64,000 nt of DNA from JAFAGX01 sp035622175. GTDB lineage: Bacteria; Acidobacteriota; Terriglobia; Terriglobales; Acidobacteriaceae. The notes under the pieces are model-generated. The model ran no database searches. It saw only the letters and a list, made by a program, of their open reading frames with translations, and was not told where the DNA came from. The DNA lies in contig DASPVV010000191.1 in the NCBI GenBank assembly GCA_035622175.1, forward strand, positions 1 to 64,000, in the 5' to 3' direction. Of this stretch, positions 26,143 to 33,711 are shown one piece after another; the stretch's first letter is position 1, and the number at the start of each line of letters is the position of its first letter. The translations under genes were made by a program, and so were the position numbers.

Positions 26143-27201
26143 ATGGTCAGCGCGAAGTTAAAAATCGCGGTGCTCTACGATGTTTGGGGCGAGGAAGCGC
26201 CAGCCTCCGAGGTAGAGCCAAAGACCGCGAGGAACAAAAAGAAACCACGCCACAAAGGCAGAAGAGAGAAGGAGGATCGGGAGGAGATCTTCGAAGCTCT
26301 CGAGAAACTCGGCCATGATCCTTTTTATCAGGTGCTCGATGGTAACTTGCAGTGTCTCACCTCATTGGCAAAATGCGGCGCGGACCTGGTGTTTAACCTC
26401 ACCGAATCGTTTGCGGGAGACGATACCAAGGAAATGAATGTGGCCGCCTATATGGATCTACTGGGCATACGGTACACCGGCGGCGGCCCCCATGCACATT
26501 TTTTAGCCCAGGATAAGGCCACGGCCAAGAAGATGTTTGCCTTCCACGGAATCAGGACTCCGTTCTTTGCCACGGCGTATCGCGGCCGGATCGAGCACGC
26601 GCACGATGTGTCGTTTCCGCTGATCGTCAAGCCGGTGTGGGAGGACGGCTCGATCGGTATCGACGCCGCATCCGTGGTCAACAGTGTGAAGGAACTGATG
26701 GAACGGGTGGAGTATATCCAGAATGAATTTGACTCCCCGGCCCTGATCGAAGAATACATCGAAGGGCGTGAGATCTACGCCGCCATCCTTGGAAGTTACG
26801 AGCATGCCCAGGCCCTTCCGTTGGTCGAACTCGACTTGTCACGTTTGCCAGAGGGCACACCAAAAATCGCCAGTTACGATGTGAAATTTGAGAAGGAAAC
26901 GCAGGCGCACAAGCTGACCAAATCACACTTGGTCGGCGATATCGAGGAGGAGATGGTCGCTAATCTGCAAAAGACCGGACTGGCCGCCTATCAAGCCGTC
27001 AAGTTGCGCGACTACGGGCGGGTCGACATGCGCCTCACGCCCAAGGGGGAAATCTACGTTATCGAAGCCAATCCCAACCCCTGGCTCTCGAGCAAACAGG
27101 AATTCGCCATGGCGGCGAAGGCCTCCGGGAGGTCGTATACCGACTTGATCGGCGAAATCGTCGACATGGCGATGGCGCGATACGCAGCTGAAGGCCTCTA
27201 G
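26143..27201 (+). CDS. ATP-grasp ligase related to D-alanine--D-alanine ligase
   Basis: A 352-residue ATP-grasp enzyme with the Ddl order of parts: an N-terminal Rossmann-like domain with FNLTESFAGDD near 84-94, YTGGGPHAHFLAQDK near 111-125, the ATP-binding FPLIVKPVWEDGSIGI near 158-173, EEYIEGREI at 203-211, and the metal-binding VDMRLTPKGEIYVIEANPNP near the end. An extra, strongly basic stretch of about 30 residues (19-48) interrupts the usual N-terminus. GGGAGG precedes the start. Ordinary Ddl sits near mur genes; this one sits with a metallopeptidase, so it probably joins an amino acid or peptide in another pathway. Confidence 0.85.
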   Translation: MVSAKLKIAVLYDVWGEEAPASEVEPKTARNKKKPRHKGRREKEDREEIFEALEKLGHDPFYQVLDGNLQCLTSLAKCGADLVFNLTESFAGDDTKEMNVAAYMDLLGIRYTGGGPHAHFLAQDKATAKKMFAFHGIRTPFFATAYRGRIEHAHDVSFPLIVKPVWEDGSIGIDAASVVNSVKELMERVEYIQNEFDSPALIEEYIEGREIYAAILGSYEHAQALPLVELDLSRLPEGTPKIASYDVKFEKETQAHKLTKSHLVGDIEEEMVANLQKTGLAAYQAVKLRDYGRVDMRLTPKGEIYVIEANPNPWLSSKQEFAMAAKASGRSYTDLIGEIVDMAMARYAAEGL

Positions 27202-27263
27202 CGCCTAGTCCACCGCCGTTCCTCTAAGGTGTCTCTACAGGGAAAACCGTATTGAAGGCATGC

Positions 27264-27300
27264 AGATTTGTGCATAACCTTGTGAGAAAGGTGCAAATCT
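27264..27300 (+). other. Predicted RNA hairpin downstream of the ATP-grasp gene
   Basis: AGATTTG (27264-27270) pairs with CAAATCT (27294-27300). Inside, ACCTT (27277-27281) pairs with AAGGT (27288-27292) around a 6-base loop. No T-run follows, so it is not a standard terminator; it lies between the ligase stop and a small gene at 27365 and could affect either. Confidence 0.4.
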
Positions 27301-27364
27301 TCTGTTCCCCTTGATCGAGGCTAGGCATGCGGAACAGGGCGGTGTGTGCGAGGAGGCTTCCCCC

Positions 27365-27553
27365 ATGAATCCACTCCCGGCAGACTTCGGATCCTTGTAC
27401 CGAGCAGCATTTGCCGAGCGCGATCCGGACAAGAAACTGGTATTGCTTAGCCAGGTGCAAAAGGTAGTCAAGCCGTGGGAGTGCGACGAAATCACGGCGG
27501 CGGGAAAATCGAATCCTCAGGCTCAATTCTCTTCCCAGAAAGCGGCTGCGTAA
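27365..27553 (+). CDS. Small conserved-type hypothetical protein, 62 residues
   Basis: A 62-residue protein whose start is preceded by GAGGAGG nine bases upstream. The pattern FGSLYRAAFAERDPDKKLVLLSQVQKVV is the amphipathic layout seen in many short acidobacterial hypotheticals (LYRAA..E.DP.K), which carry no known function. There is no signal peptide or membrane span. It may be the third gene of the metallopeptidase/ATP-grasp unit, 163 bp after the ligase. Confidence 0.6.
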   Translation: MNPLPADFGSLYRAAFAERDPDKKLVLLSQVQKVVKPWECDEITAAGKSNPQAQFSSQKAAA

Positions 27554-27587
27554 GTTTTGGCCTCACAATAAACTTCATCTGCTGAGA

Positions 27588-27630
27588 GGTTGCCGGGAGC
27601 TCTAGCACCCTGGAGGCGCTCCCGGCAGCT
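27588..27630. terminator. Strong GC-rich hairpin between converging small genes
   Basis: TGCCGGGAGC (27591-27600) pairs perfectly with GCTCCCGGCA (27618-27627) around a 17-base loop; G-U and G-C pairs extend the stem by up to three more positions. It lies between a plus-strand gene ending at 27553 and a minus-strand gene ending at 27791, where a two-way terminator is expected. There is no T-run on either side, so it may instead need Rho or act as an RNA-stabilising stem. Confidence 0.5.
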
Positions 27631-27790
27631 TATAGGGCCGCCGGTCCCCGCAATCCGGCTCACTCCAGTCCTTGGCCATCGTTTTCGGGTCAGGGTTGTC
27701 CTGGGTGACGATTGGATGGTCGCGCTCCCGTGCGCAGGCAGCTTCCGCTCAGCAGATGGAAATCGGTTCAAGCGGAGGCAAGAGGTTAGT

Positions 27791-28045
27791 CTAGGCAGCA
27801 GCCTTTCCTCTCGCCACAGTCTGCAGAATCGGCAGGGGCAACCTCAGAACACGGGCACGGTTCTCCCGTTTCGATACTGCTTCGACTGAAATCCCCTTGC
27901 CGTCAGGGTAAGGATTGGAAATGACTTCGAATTCTTCGCCGTACATCCGGATTCGGCTGTACATGGCGTACCCTATGTTCTTGAGCCGGTCGCACAGTTC
28001 CTGCATTTCCGTTGAAGATAGGCTGGTCTTCGTCGGGTCATCCAT
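27791..28045 (-). CDS. Small hypothetical protein, 84 residues
   Basis: An 84-residue soluble protein. It starts with a polar helix (SSTEMQELCDRLKNIGYAMYSR), then a likely beta-rich part with RIRMYGEEFEVISNPYPDG and RARVLRLPLPILQTV. The second part resembles short acidobacterial hypotheticals with an RxYGExFxVxSxPxPxGxG core; I know of no function for them. There is no clear ribosome site, but the codon choice looks coding. Confidence 0.6.
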   Translation of the reverse strand: MDDPTKTSLSSTEMQELCDRLKNIGYAMYSRIRMYGEEFEVISNPYPDGKGISVEAVSKRENRARVLRLPLPILQTVARGKAAA

Positions 28046-28166
28046 ACGGTCTTATTCTATCCCAATCAGGGGAGCCAAGCTTGTGACCCCGATCACGCGT
28101 CTGTGAGTTTCCCTAAGCAATGGGAACGGCAGGCGAAGGTTCACCCCAGGCCGGGGGGTGCTTCGC

Positions 28167-28412
28167 TTACGCCGATTCCCTCAGCCAGAGACGGGGCGCC
28201 GCCGCTCCCAGCTTCTTCAGGAGTTCGGCCATGCGATGCTTCACATAGCCGTCTTCGGTAAAATGTGCCGCTGCGCTGTCACTACGCTCCCATTGGACCA
28301 AACGATCTTCAGGCTTGCGTTTGTCGAAATCCGGGTCGGAGAGTCGGCAGAAATAACATTCCCGGCCATTGCGCGTGTCTTGCCCTTTCAAGCTGCGATG
28401 ATAGAAATCCAC
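28167..28412 (-). CDS. Small hypothetical protein with CxxC, about 81 residues
   Basis: An open frame continues well upstream, but codon choice and composition look coding only from about here. The GTG at 28412 has AGGGGA ten bases before it. The protein would begin MDFYHRSLKGQDTRNG, carry CYFC near 20-23, and end with a basic helix (YVKHRMAELLKKLG). It follows the flavoprotein gene at 28631 on the same strand. I do not recognise a family; a degenerate fragment of a longer protein is possible. Confidence 0.42.
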   Translation of the reverse strand: MDFYHRSLKGQDTRNGRECYFCRLSDPDFDKRKPEDRLVQWERSDSAAAHFTEDGYVKHRMAELLKKLGAAAPRLWLRESA

Positions 28413-28630
28413 GATGAATGGGTCCCCTGCCAGAGGTAATGGTTTGGTCGGTGATGGAACGGATTGAACCTTTATATCATAACCAGGTCGATAAAGATTC
28501 TTCGCTAGGAATCTAGAAGTGCATGGATCCAGGTTGCAGCCTTGCTCTGATGCGGACTTTCCTTGATTGTGGCCGTCGAACTCGGAGAGGGGCGCCCTAG
28601 GGTATGGTTGCCCTGGGGCACATTTTCCGG

Positions 28631-30217
28631 TTATTTCTTCTTCAATTGCTGCAAGATCTGGTTGGCCGCGTTGGCGCCCGAGCCGCCGGTTAGGCCCGTG
28701 CCGGGGTGGGTACCCGAGCCGCAAAGAAACAGATTGGCGATCGGGGTCGAATACCGGGCCCAATCGAGCAACGGTCGCATGGTGAAAAATTGATCGAGCG
28801 CCAGCTCGCCGTGGAAAATATGTCCCCCGGTTAATCCGTAGACGTCTTCGAGATCCTGCGGAGTAATGATCTGGTGGTGCAGAATCAACTGCGGCAAATT
28901 GGGGGCATACTGGGCCAAGATTCGTACCACCGTGTCTCCCAAGGCTACGCGTTGGGTTTCCCAGTCGCTGTCTCGTAACTTGTAGGGGGCGTACTGCATG
29001 TAAATCGACATCACGTGCTTGCCGGGCGGGGCGAGCGATGGATCGGTGAGTGAGGGGATGGCGATCTCGAGGTATGGTTCCCGGGAAAAGTTGCCGTACT
29101 TGGCTTCGTCGAAGGCCCGCTCCAAATAGTCGATTTCTGGCCCAATGTGAATGCGTCCTTGCAAGGCCTCGGTATTGCCATGGAGGGCGACAAAGTCGGG
29201 CAGACCGGAAAGTGCGAGATTCACCTTAGCCACCGTGCCCGGCATGCGATAGTGCTCGAGTTTGGCCACGAAGTTGGGGGCAAGATGAATCGGGTCGACC
29301 AGCTTCAGCAGAGTTCGCTTGGGATCGGCATTGGAGACGATTGCTTTGGCATGGATCTGTTCTCCGTTCGAGAGGACCACGCCATGCGCCGCACCGTTTC
29401 CCACACTGATCTCAATCACGTCTACCCCCGTGCGGATCTCGGCTCCCGCCTGCTGAGCCGCGGCCGCCATGGCCTCGGTGATCGCACCCATTCCGCCTTC
29501 GGCGAAGCAAGCTGCGCCCGCGGGGTGTCGATCGGCCGCCGCGCGGATCAGAAGCACCAGGCTGCTCCCCGCCGACCAAGGGCCGAGAAACGTGCCAAAA
29601 ATGCCGCGAGATGCCAGGGTGGCACGGAGCAACTCGGTATCGAAATACTCCGAGACCAGATCGGCAACTGCCATGGGTCCCCAGCGCAACAGGCGATACA
29701 TGTCCTTCTTGCCCAGGCGGCGAATCGCGCGTCCGGTTTGGAGCATGTCCCATAAATCGCGTTTGCTGGGCTGGTCGATCGAGGGTGGTATGAGGGTAAG
29801 GGCTTTGCCGATCACCTGGCTTACTTTGGCCAGCGATTGGCGGAACTCCGCATAGCGAGTCGCGTCTTTCGGGGAGAATCTAGCGATCTCTTCGGTGGAT
29901 TTCTTGAGATCCTGGTAGAGCGTGAGAACGCGTCCGTCAGGGGAGAAGGAAACTACGGCTACGTCCGGGGTGATCAGCTTCAGACCGTGCCTCTCGAGCT
30001 GCATATCGCGGACTACGTCGGCTCGAATGGGTCCGGCGGCGTGCGCCAAAATCGACGACCGAAATCCCGGATGAAACTCCTCGGTAATGGCCGCACCGCC
30101 GGCTTGCGGCCGACGTTCGAGCACCAGAGGCTTGTAGCCGGCCTGGGCCAGATAGAAGGCGGCCACCAGACCGTTATGACCGGCACCGATGACGACGACA
30201 TCGCGAGCGCCGGGCAT
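28631..30217 (-). CDS. PYROXD2-like NAD(P)/FAD-dependent oxidoreductase, second of a pair
   Basis: A 528-residue flavoprotein of the phytoene-desaturase/PYROXD2 group. The FAD-binding motif GAGHNGLVAAFYLAQAG starts near 11, with EEFHPGFRSSILAHAAG near 46 and the C-terminal FAD contact LFLCGSGTHPGTGLTGGSGANAA. The ATG lies two bases after the stop of its paralogue at 30220, so translation is coupled. Relatives include carotenoid desaturases, but no carotenoid gene is near; the neighbouring GcvT-like gene and amine-type permeases make an amine or amino-acid derivative a better guess. Confidence 0.86.
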   Translation of the reverse strand: MPGARDVVVIGAGHNGLVAAFYLAQAGYKPLVLERRPQAGGAAITEEFHPGFRSSILAHAAGPIRADVVRDMQLERHGLKLITPDVAVVSFSPDGRVLTLYQDLKKSTEEIARFSPKDATRYAEFRQSLAKVSQVIGKALTLIPPSIDQPSKRDLWDMLQTGRAIRRLGKKDMYRLLRWGPMAVADLVSEYFDTELLRATLASRGIFGTFLGPWSAGSSLVLLIRAAADRHPAGAACFAEGGMGAITEAMAAAAQQAGAEIRTGVDVIEISVGNGAAHGVVLSNGEQIHAKAIVSNADPKRTLLKLVDPIHLAPNFVAKLEHYRMPGTVAKVNLALSGLPDFVALHGNTEALQGRIHIGPEIDYLERAFDEAKYGNFSREPYLEIAIPSLTDPSLAPPGKHVMSIYMQYAPYKLRDSDWETQRVALGDTVVRILAQYAPNLPQLILHHQIITPQDLEDVYGLTGGHIFHGELALDQFFTMRPLLDWARYSTPIANLFLCGSGTHPGTGLTGGSGANAANQILQQLKKK

Positions 30218-30219
30218 GG

Positions 30220-31821
30220 TCAGGCCGCTCCTTTTCTGTCTTTGAGAATCTCGAGGGCCGCCAGACGGCCTGGCGCCCCCATGATCCCACCACCCGGGTG
30301 GGTGGCCGAGCCGCACAAGTAGAGATTCCTGATGGGGGTGCGGAACTGGGCATAGCCGGGAACCGGCCGCAAAAAGAAGAGCTGTTCCAAGGAGAGCTCG
30401 CCTTGGAAGATGTTCCCTTCGCTTAAGCCCCATTCGCGTTCCAGATCCAAGGGCGTAAGAACCTGCTTATGCAGGATGATGTCGCGGATATTGGGTGCGT
30501 ATTCCGCAATGGTGTCGATCACATTGTTGCCGAACGCCTCCCGCTGATCATCCCAGTTCAATCCTGGGCGCAGCTTGTAGGGCGCGTACTGTACGAAACA
30601 GGACAGGATATGCTTCCCCGGAGGCGCCACGGAAGGATCGGTCAGCGTCGGAATGACCATGTCGACATAGGGGCGGCGAGAGAAGTTGCCATACTTGGCA
30701 TCGTCGTAGGCTCGCTCCATATATTCCACGCTGGGGGAGACCGAGATCGCACCGCGAAGATGGGCTCCGGGTCCAGGCAGACATTTGAAATTGGGCAGCG
30801 CATCGAGAGCTAGGTTAACCTTGCCGGAGGAACCGCGAAACTTATAGCGGCGGACTTCCTCAAGAAATTCCGAGGGCAACAGGCCCGCTTCCATCAGATT
30901 GACAAAGGTCTGCCGGGGATCGACGCTCGAGGAAACGACCTCGGCCTGGATCTCGTCGCCGTTGACCAACACGACGCCGCGCGCCTTTCCACTCTTGACA
31001 AGAATTTTCCCGATGGGGGTCTGCGTACGGATTTCAGCGCCTGCCTCGCGAGCCGCTGCCGCAATCGCGTTGGAGATTGCGCCGGTGCCTCCGCGCGCAA
31101 AACCCCAGGAGCGAAACGCACCGTCGATCTCCCCCATGTAGTGGTGCAACAAAACATAGGCGCTTCCCGGAGAACGCACGCCGAGAAAGGTTCCGATAAT
31201 GCCGGAAGCTGACATGGTGGCTTTGAGCACATCGGTTTCGAACCACTGGTCAAGAAAGTCGATGGCGCTCATGGTCATCAACTGCACTTGGTTGTACTTG
31301 TCCTCGCTGGGCAGGCCCTGGAAGCGGCGGCCAATGAAGAGTAACTTCATCAGCTCCCGCGGGCTCAGGGTCGTGGGATCGGGTGGCACCATGCCGAGGA
31401 TCGGTTTGACAAAGCGACACATGGCCTGCATCGCCTTGCCAAACTCGTCATAGGCCTCGGCGTCGAGCTTGGAATGGCGCGCGATCTCGCGATGGGTTTT
31501 CCCGTGGTCGTTCACCCGCCAGAGATAATTCCCGTCGGGCATGGGAGTGAACGTTCCATCCAGGGGGAGAATCTCCAAACCATGGCGGGGAAGATCGAGG
31601 TCGCGAATGATCTCCGGGCGCAACAGGGAAACTACGTAGGAGCAGACCGAGAAGTGAAAGCCGGGGAAGACCTCCTCCGTGCAAGCCGCGCCCCCAAGCA
31701 CATGCCGGCGCTCGAGCACGAGAACCTTCTTTCCTGCGCGAGCCAGGTAAGCGGCATTGACCAGGCCATTGTGACCACCGCCGATCACCAGAACATCGTA
31801 TTTCTGCTTTGCAGCTGCCAT
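30220..31821 (-). CDS. PYROXD2-like NAD(P)/FAD-dependent oxidoreductase, first of a pair
   Basis: A 533-residue paralogue of the following gene. The FAD motif GGGHNGLVNAAYLARAGKKVLVLE is at about 14-37, GGAACTEEVFPGF follows, and LYLCGSATHPGGGIMGAPG is the C-terminal FAD contact. The two proteins share order and length throughout, so they may form a heterodimer. A candidate minus-strand promoter lies at 32034-32062. The divergent gene at 32342 is GcvT-like. The substrate is unknown. Confidence 0.86.
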   Translation of the reverse strand: MAAAKQKYDVLVIGGGHNGLVNAAYLARAGKKVLVLERRHVLGGAACTEEVFPGFHFSVCSYVVSLLRPEIIRDLDLPRHGLEILPLDGTFTPMPDGNYLWRVNDHGKTHREIARHSKLDAEAYDEFGKAMQAMCRFVKPILGMVPPDPTTLSPRELMKLLFIGRRFQGLPSEDKYNQVQLMTMSAIDFLDQWFETDVLKATMSASGIIGTFLGVRSPGSAYVLLHHYMGEIDGAFRSWGFARGGTGAISNAIAAAAREAGAEIRTQTPIGKILVKSGKARGVVLVNGDEIQAEVVSSSVDPRQTFVNLMEAGLLPSEFLEEVRRYKFRGSSGKVNLALDALPNFKCLPGPGAHLRGAISVSPSVEYMERAYDDAKYGNFSRRPYVDMVIPTLTDPSVAPPGKHILSCFVQYAPYKLRPGLNWDDQREAFGNNVIDTIAEYAPNIRDIILHKQVLTPLDLEREWGLSEGNIFQGELSLEQLFFLRPVPGYAQFRTPIRNLYLCGSATHPGGGIMGAPGRLAALEILKDRKGAA

Positions 31822-32033
31822 GGCTGTTCGCCTTCCCTATCGGTCCTGAATGATTGCTCAGAAGGCCCCGATGACTTCTAACCAGGAACCCGGTCCATCC
31901 AAGAATGCCGCCAAACGTGATCTTCGCAAAAGGAGAAGAGGCGCGGGCGAATCAGAGTCCGCTCGGCAGGACGGCCCAACGGCGAATCGTGCTCCAGGGC
32001 GATGGCATAATGAATGCGCAGAACGGAAGGCTC

Positions 32034-32062
32034 ATTGTAACCGGAATCCGCTCTTCTGTCTT
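32034..32062 (-). promoter_or_regulatory. Candidate sigma-70 promoter for the flavoprotein pair
   Basis: Read on the minus strand, AAGACA is followed after 17 bases by TACAAT (4/6 and 5/6 to consensus). Transcription would begin near 32027, about 205 bases before the first ATG of the flavoprotein pair. The leader from there to 31822 shows no other feature I can name. Confidence 0.35.
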
Positions 32063-32210
32063 GTACTCGAATCGCGGGGCGCAAAAACCAAACCGGAAAG
32101 GTGTCATCGCCGATGAATCGGCGCACGGCGAAATCGGGCAATCAGCCACTACGGGGCGAGGCGTCGAGGCGCGGGGCCTGGACGACTGGCAAGTGGAAGC
32201 GGCTTCTCCA

Positions 32211-32239
32211 TTGCCAGCCAAGCCTAGCGTGAATATAAT
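32211..32239 (+). promoter_or_regulatory. Near-consensus sigma-70 promoter of the GcvT-like gene
   Basis: TTGCCA (32211-32216), 17 bases, then TATAAT (32234-32239): five of six and six of six matches with ideal spacing. The start of transcription would be near 32246, giving a leader of about 96 bases before the TTG start. This is the best promoter I see in the window. Confidence 0.75.
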
Positions 32240-32245
32240 CCCGCC

Positions 32246-32341
32246 TTGCGCCTTCGGGTCGGTCGACTCTCGGGAGCGAAGAACCTCCACCCACCAGGGC
32301 CTGTGGCCGACAAAGAGGATGGCTAAGAAAGGGGAATTACT
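32246..32341 (+). other. Structured 5' leader of the GcvT-like gene
   Basis: The leader can fold: GTCGG (32258-32262) pairs with CCGAC (32307-32311), enclosing a small CTC/GAG hairpin (32267-32276) and a CCAC/GTGG hairpin (32291-32306), a possible three-way junction just before AAAGGGGAA. It does not match the glycine riboswitch by eye, although gcvT genes often carry one. Evidence is base pairing only. Confidence 0.35.
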
Positions 32342-33538
32342 TTGCCGGTCGGAACTGCATTTCATGAACGGACATTCGCGCTTTGTCAGAGTCTCAACTA
32401 CCGCGAGTGGTCCGGATACTACACGGTCAGCGTGTACGAAGTCCATCACGAGCACGAGTACAATGCCATTCGCAATGCGGCCGCGCTGATCGATATCACC
32501 CCCCTCTATAAGTATCTGGTCACGGGAAAGGACGCGAGCAAATTGGTGAACCGTGTCATCACGCGGGACATCCACAACGTTGGGGTGGGGCAGGTCATTT
32601 ATTGTTGCTGGTGCGACGAAGAGGGTAAGGTGATTGACGACGGCACGCTTACTCGCCTCGAGGAGAACAAGTATCGCTGGACTGCGGCCGATCCGAGCCT
32701 GCGTTGGCTGCGCCAGAACGGCCACAACATGGATGTCCAGATTGAGGACATCTCGGAGCAGGTGGCGGCACTGGCCTTGCAAGGGCCTACTTCCGGCAAG
32801 CTGTTGCAAGCGGTGGCGCAAGCCGAGATTGCCAACCTGAAGTATTTCCGCATGACTCGAGGCACGATCGCCAGCGTGCCCGTAGATATCTCTCGCACGG
32901 GGTACACCGGGGATTTAGGCTATGAGATTTGGGTCCCGTGGACGAGTGCGGTGAAGGTGTGGGATGCACTGATGGAAAAGGGCAAGCTGTTTGATCTGCA
33001 TGCCGCGGGGATGCTGGCGCTTGATGTGGCCCGGGTCGAGGCCGGGTTGCTGCTGATCGAGGTCGATTACATCAGCAGCAAGAGGGCCCTGATTCCGTCC
33101 CAGAAATACTCCCCCTACGAACTGGGTTTTGGCCGGATGGTCCACCTGCACAAGGAGAATTTTGTTGGCAAGGCCGCTCTGGAGCGGGACGCCCAGAAGG
33201 GCGTTTCACGGCAGTACGTAGGACTGGAGATCGATTGGACCGAGATCGAGGCGCGCTACCAGAAATTCGGACTGGCGCCTGTGGCTCCCAGCCAGGCATC
33301 ACGGGTCGCAGTTCCCGTGTATTGCGGCGAAAAGCAGGTGGGCAAAGCCACGACAACCACTTGGTCGCCGGTGCTCAAGAAGATGATCGCCCTGGCTAGC
33401 ATCGACACCGACCACGCCAAGCTGGGGACACGATTGCACCTGGAGATCACCATCGAGGCTGTGCGGCAGAAGGTTGGAGCCAACGTTGCCGCCATGCCGT
33501 TCTTCAATCCCAAGAGGAAGACCGCGGTACCGGTATAG
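32342..33538 (+). CDS. GcvT-like tetrahydrofolate-dependent aminomethyltransferase family protein
   Basis: A 398-residue protein of the GcvT/DmdA/dimethylglycine-demethylase superfamily, which moves one-carbon units from amines, sulfonium compounds or methoxy groups to tetrahydrofolate. RNAAALIDITPLYKYLVTGKDA near 44-65, RTGYTGDLGYEIWVP near 187-201, and the C-terminal barrel with VGKATTTTWSPVLKKMIALA support this. The start is TTG, set by AAAGGGGAA and by full length against the family. The rest of the glycine cleavage system is absent, so it is probably not glycine-cleavage T-protein. It is divergent from two flavoproteins that could supply oxidised methyl donors. Confidence 0.85.
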   Translation: MPVGTAFHERTFALCQSLNYREWSGYYTVSVYEVHHEHEYNAIRNAAALIDITPLYKYLVTGKDASKLVNRVITRDIHNVGVGQVIYCCWCDEEGKVIDDGTLTRLEENKYRWTAADPSLRWLRQNGHNMDVQIEDISEQVAALALQGPTSGKLLQAVAQAEIANLKYFRMTRGTIASVPVDISRTGYTGDLGYEIWVPWTSAVKVWDALMEKGKLFDLHAAGMLALDVARVEAGLLLIEVDYISSKRALIPSQKYSPYELGFGRMVHLHKENFVGKAALERDAQKGVSRQYVGLEIDWTEIEARYQKFGLAPVAPSQASRVAVPVYCGEKQVGKATTTTWSPVLKKMIALASIDTDHAKLGTRLHLEITIEAVRQKVGANVAAMPFFNPKRKTAVPV

Positions 33539-33652
33539 ATCGCCGCATCGCGAGCCACCCCGAGAACCCTGCCCGGCTGCAGCAAAGTCCAAATCTTAAA
33601 GCTGCACTTGAGCAACGCAATGAACAACTAAACACCGTGTATTCAAGCGTAT

Positions 33653-33673
33653 AGTCTAAGTCTTCTAGACTTT
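33653..33673. terminator. Weak hairpin between converging genes
   Basis: AGTCTA (33653-33658) and TAGACT (33666-33671) form a 6-bp stem with a 7-base loop, followed by TT on the plus strand. It lies between the GcvT-like gene (plus) and the APC permease (minus). The stem is AT-rich and the T-run very short, so this is a tentative call. Confidence 0.3.
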
Positions 33674-33711
33674 ACGATGAATGCGTTTGCCCTGCGGTAG
33701 TCCGGGGCTCC

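Noticed and set aside
31822..32341. Possible genes in the 520-bp divergent gap before the GcvT-like gene
   Set aside because: Frames on both strands have non-protein-like composition and no ribosome sites; the promoters and leader I list explain the region better.
32246..32341. Glycine riboswitch before the GcvT-like gene
   Set aside because: The conserved GGAGAG and paired aptamer core of the glycine class are not seen; only generic stems are.
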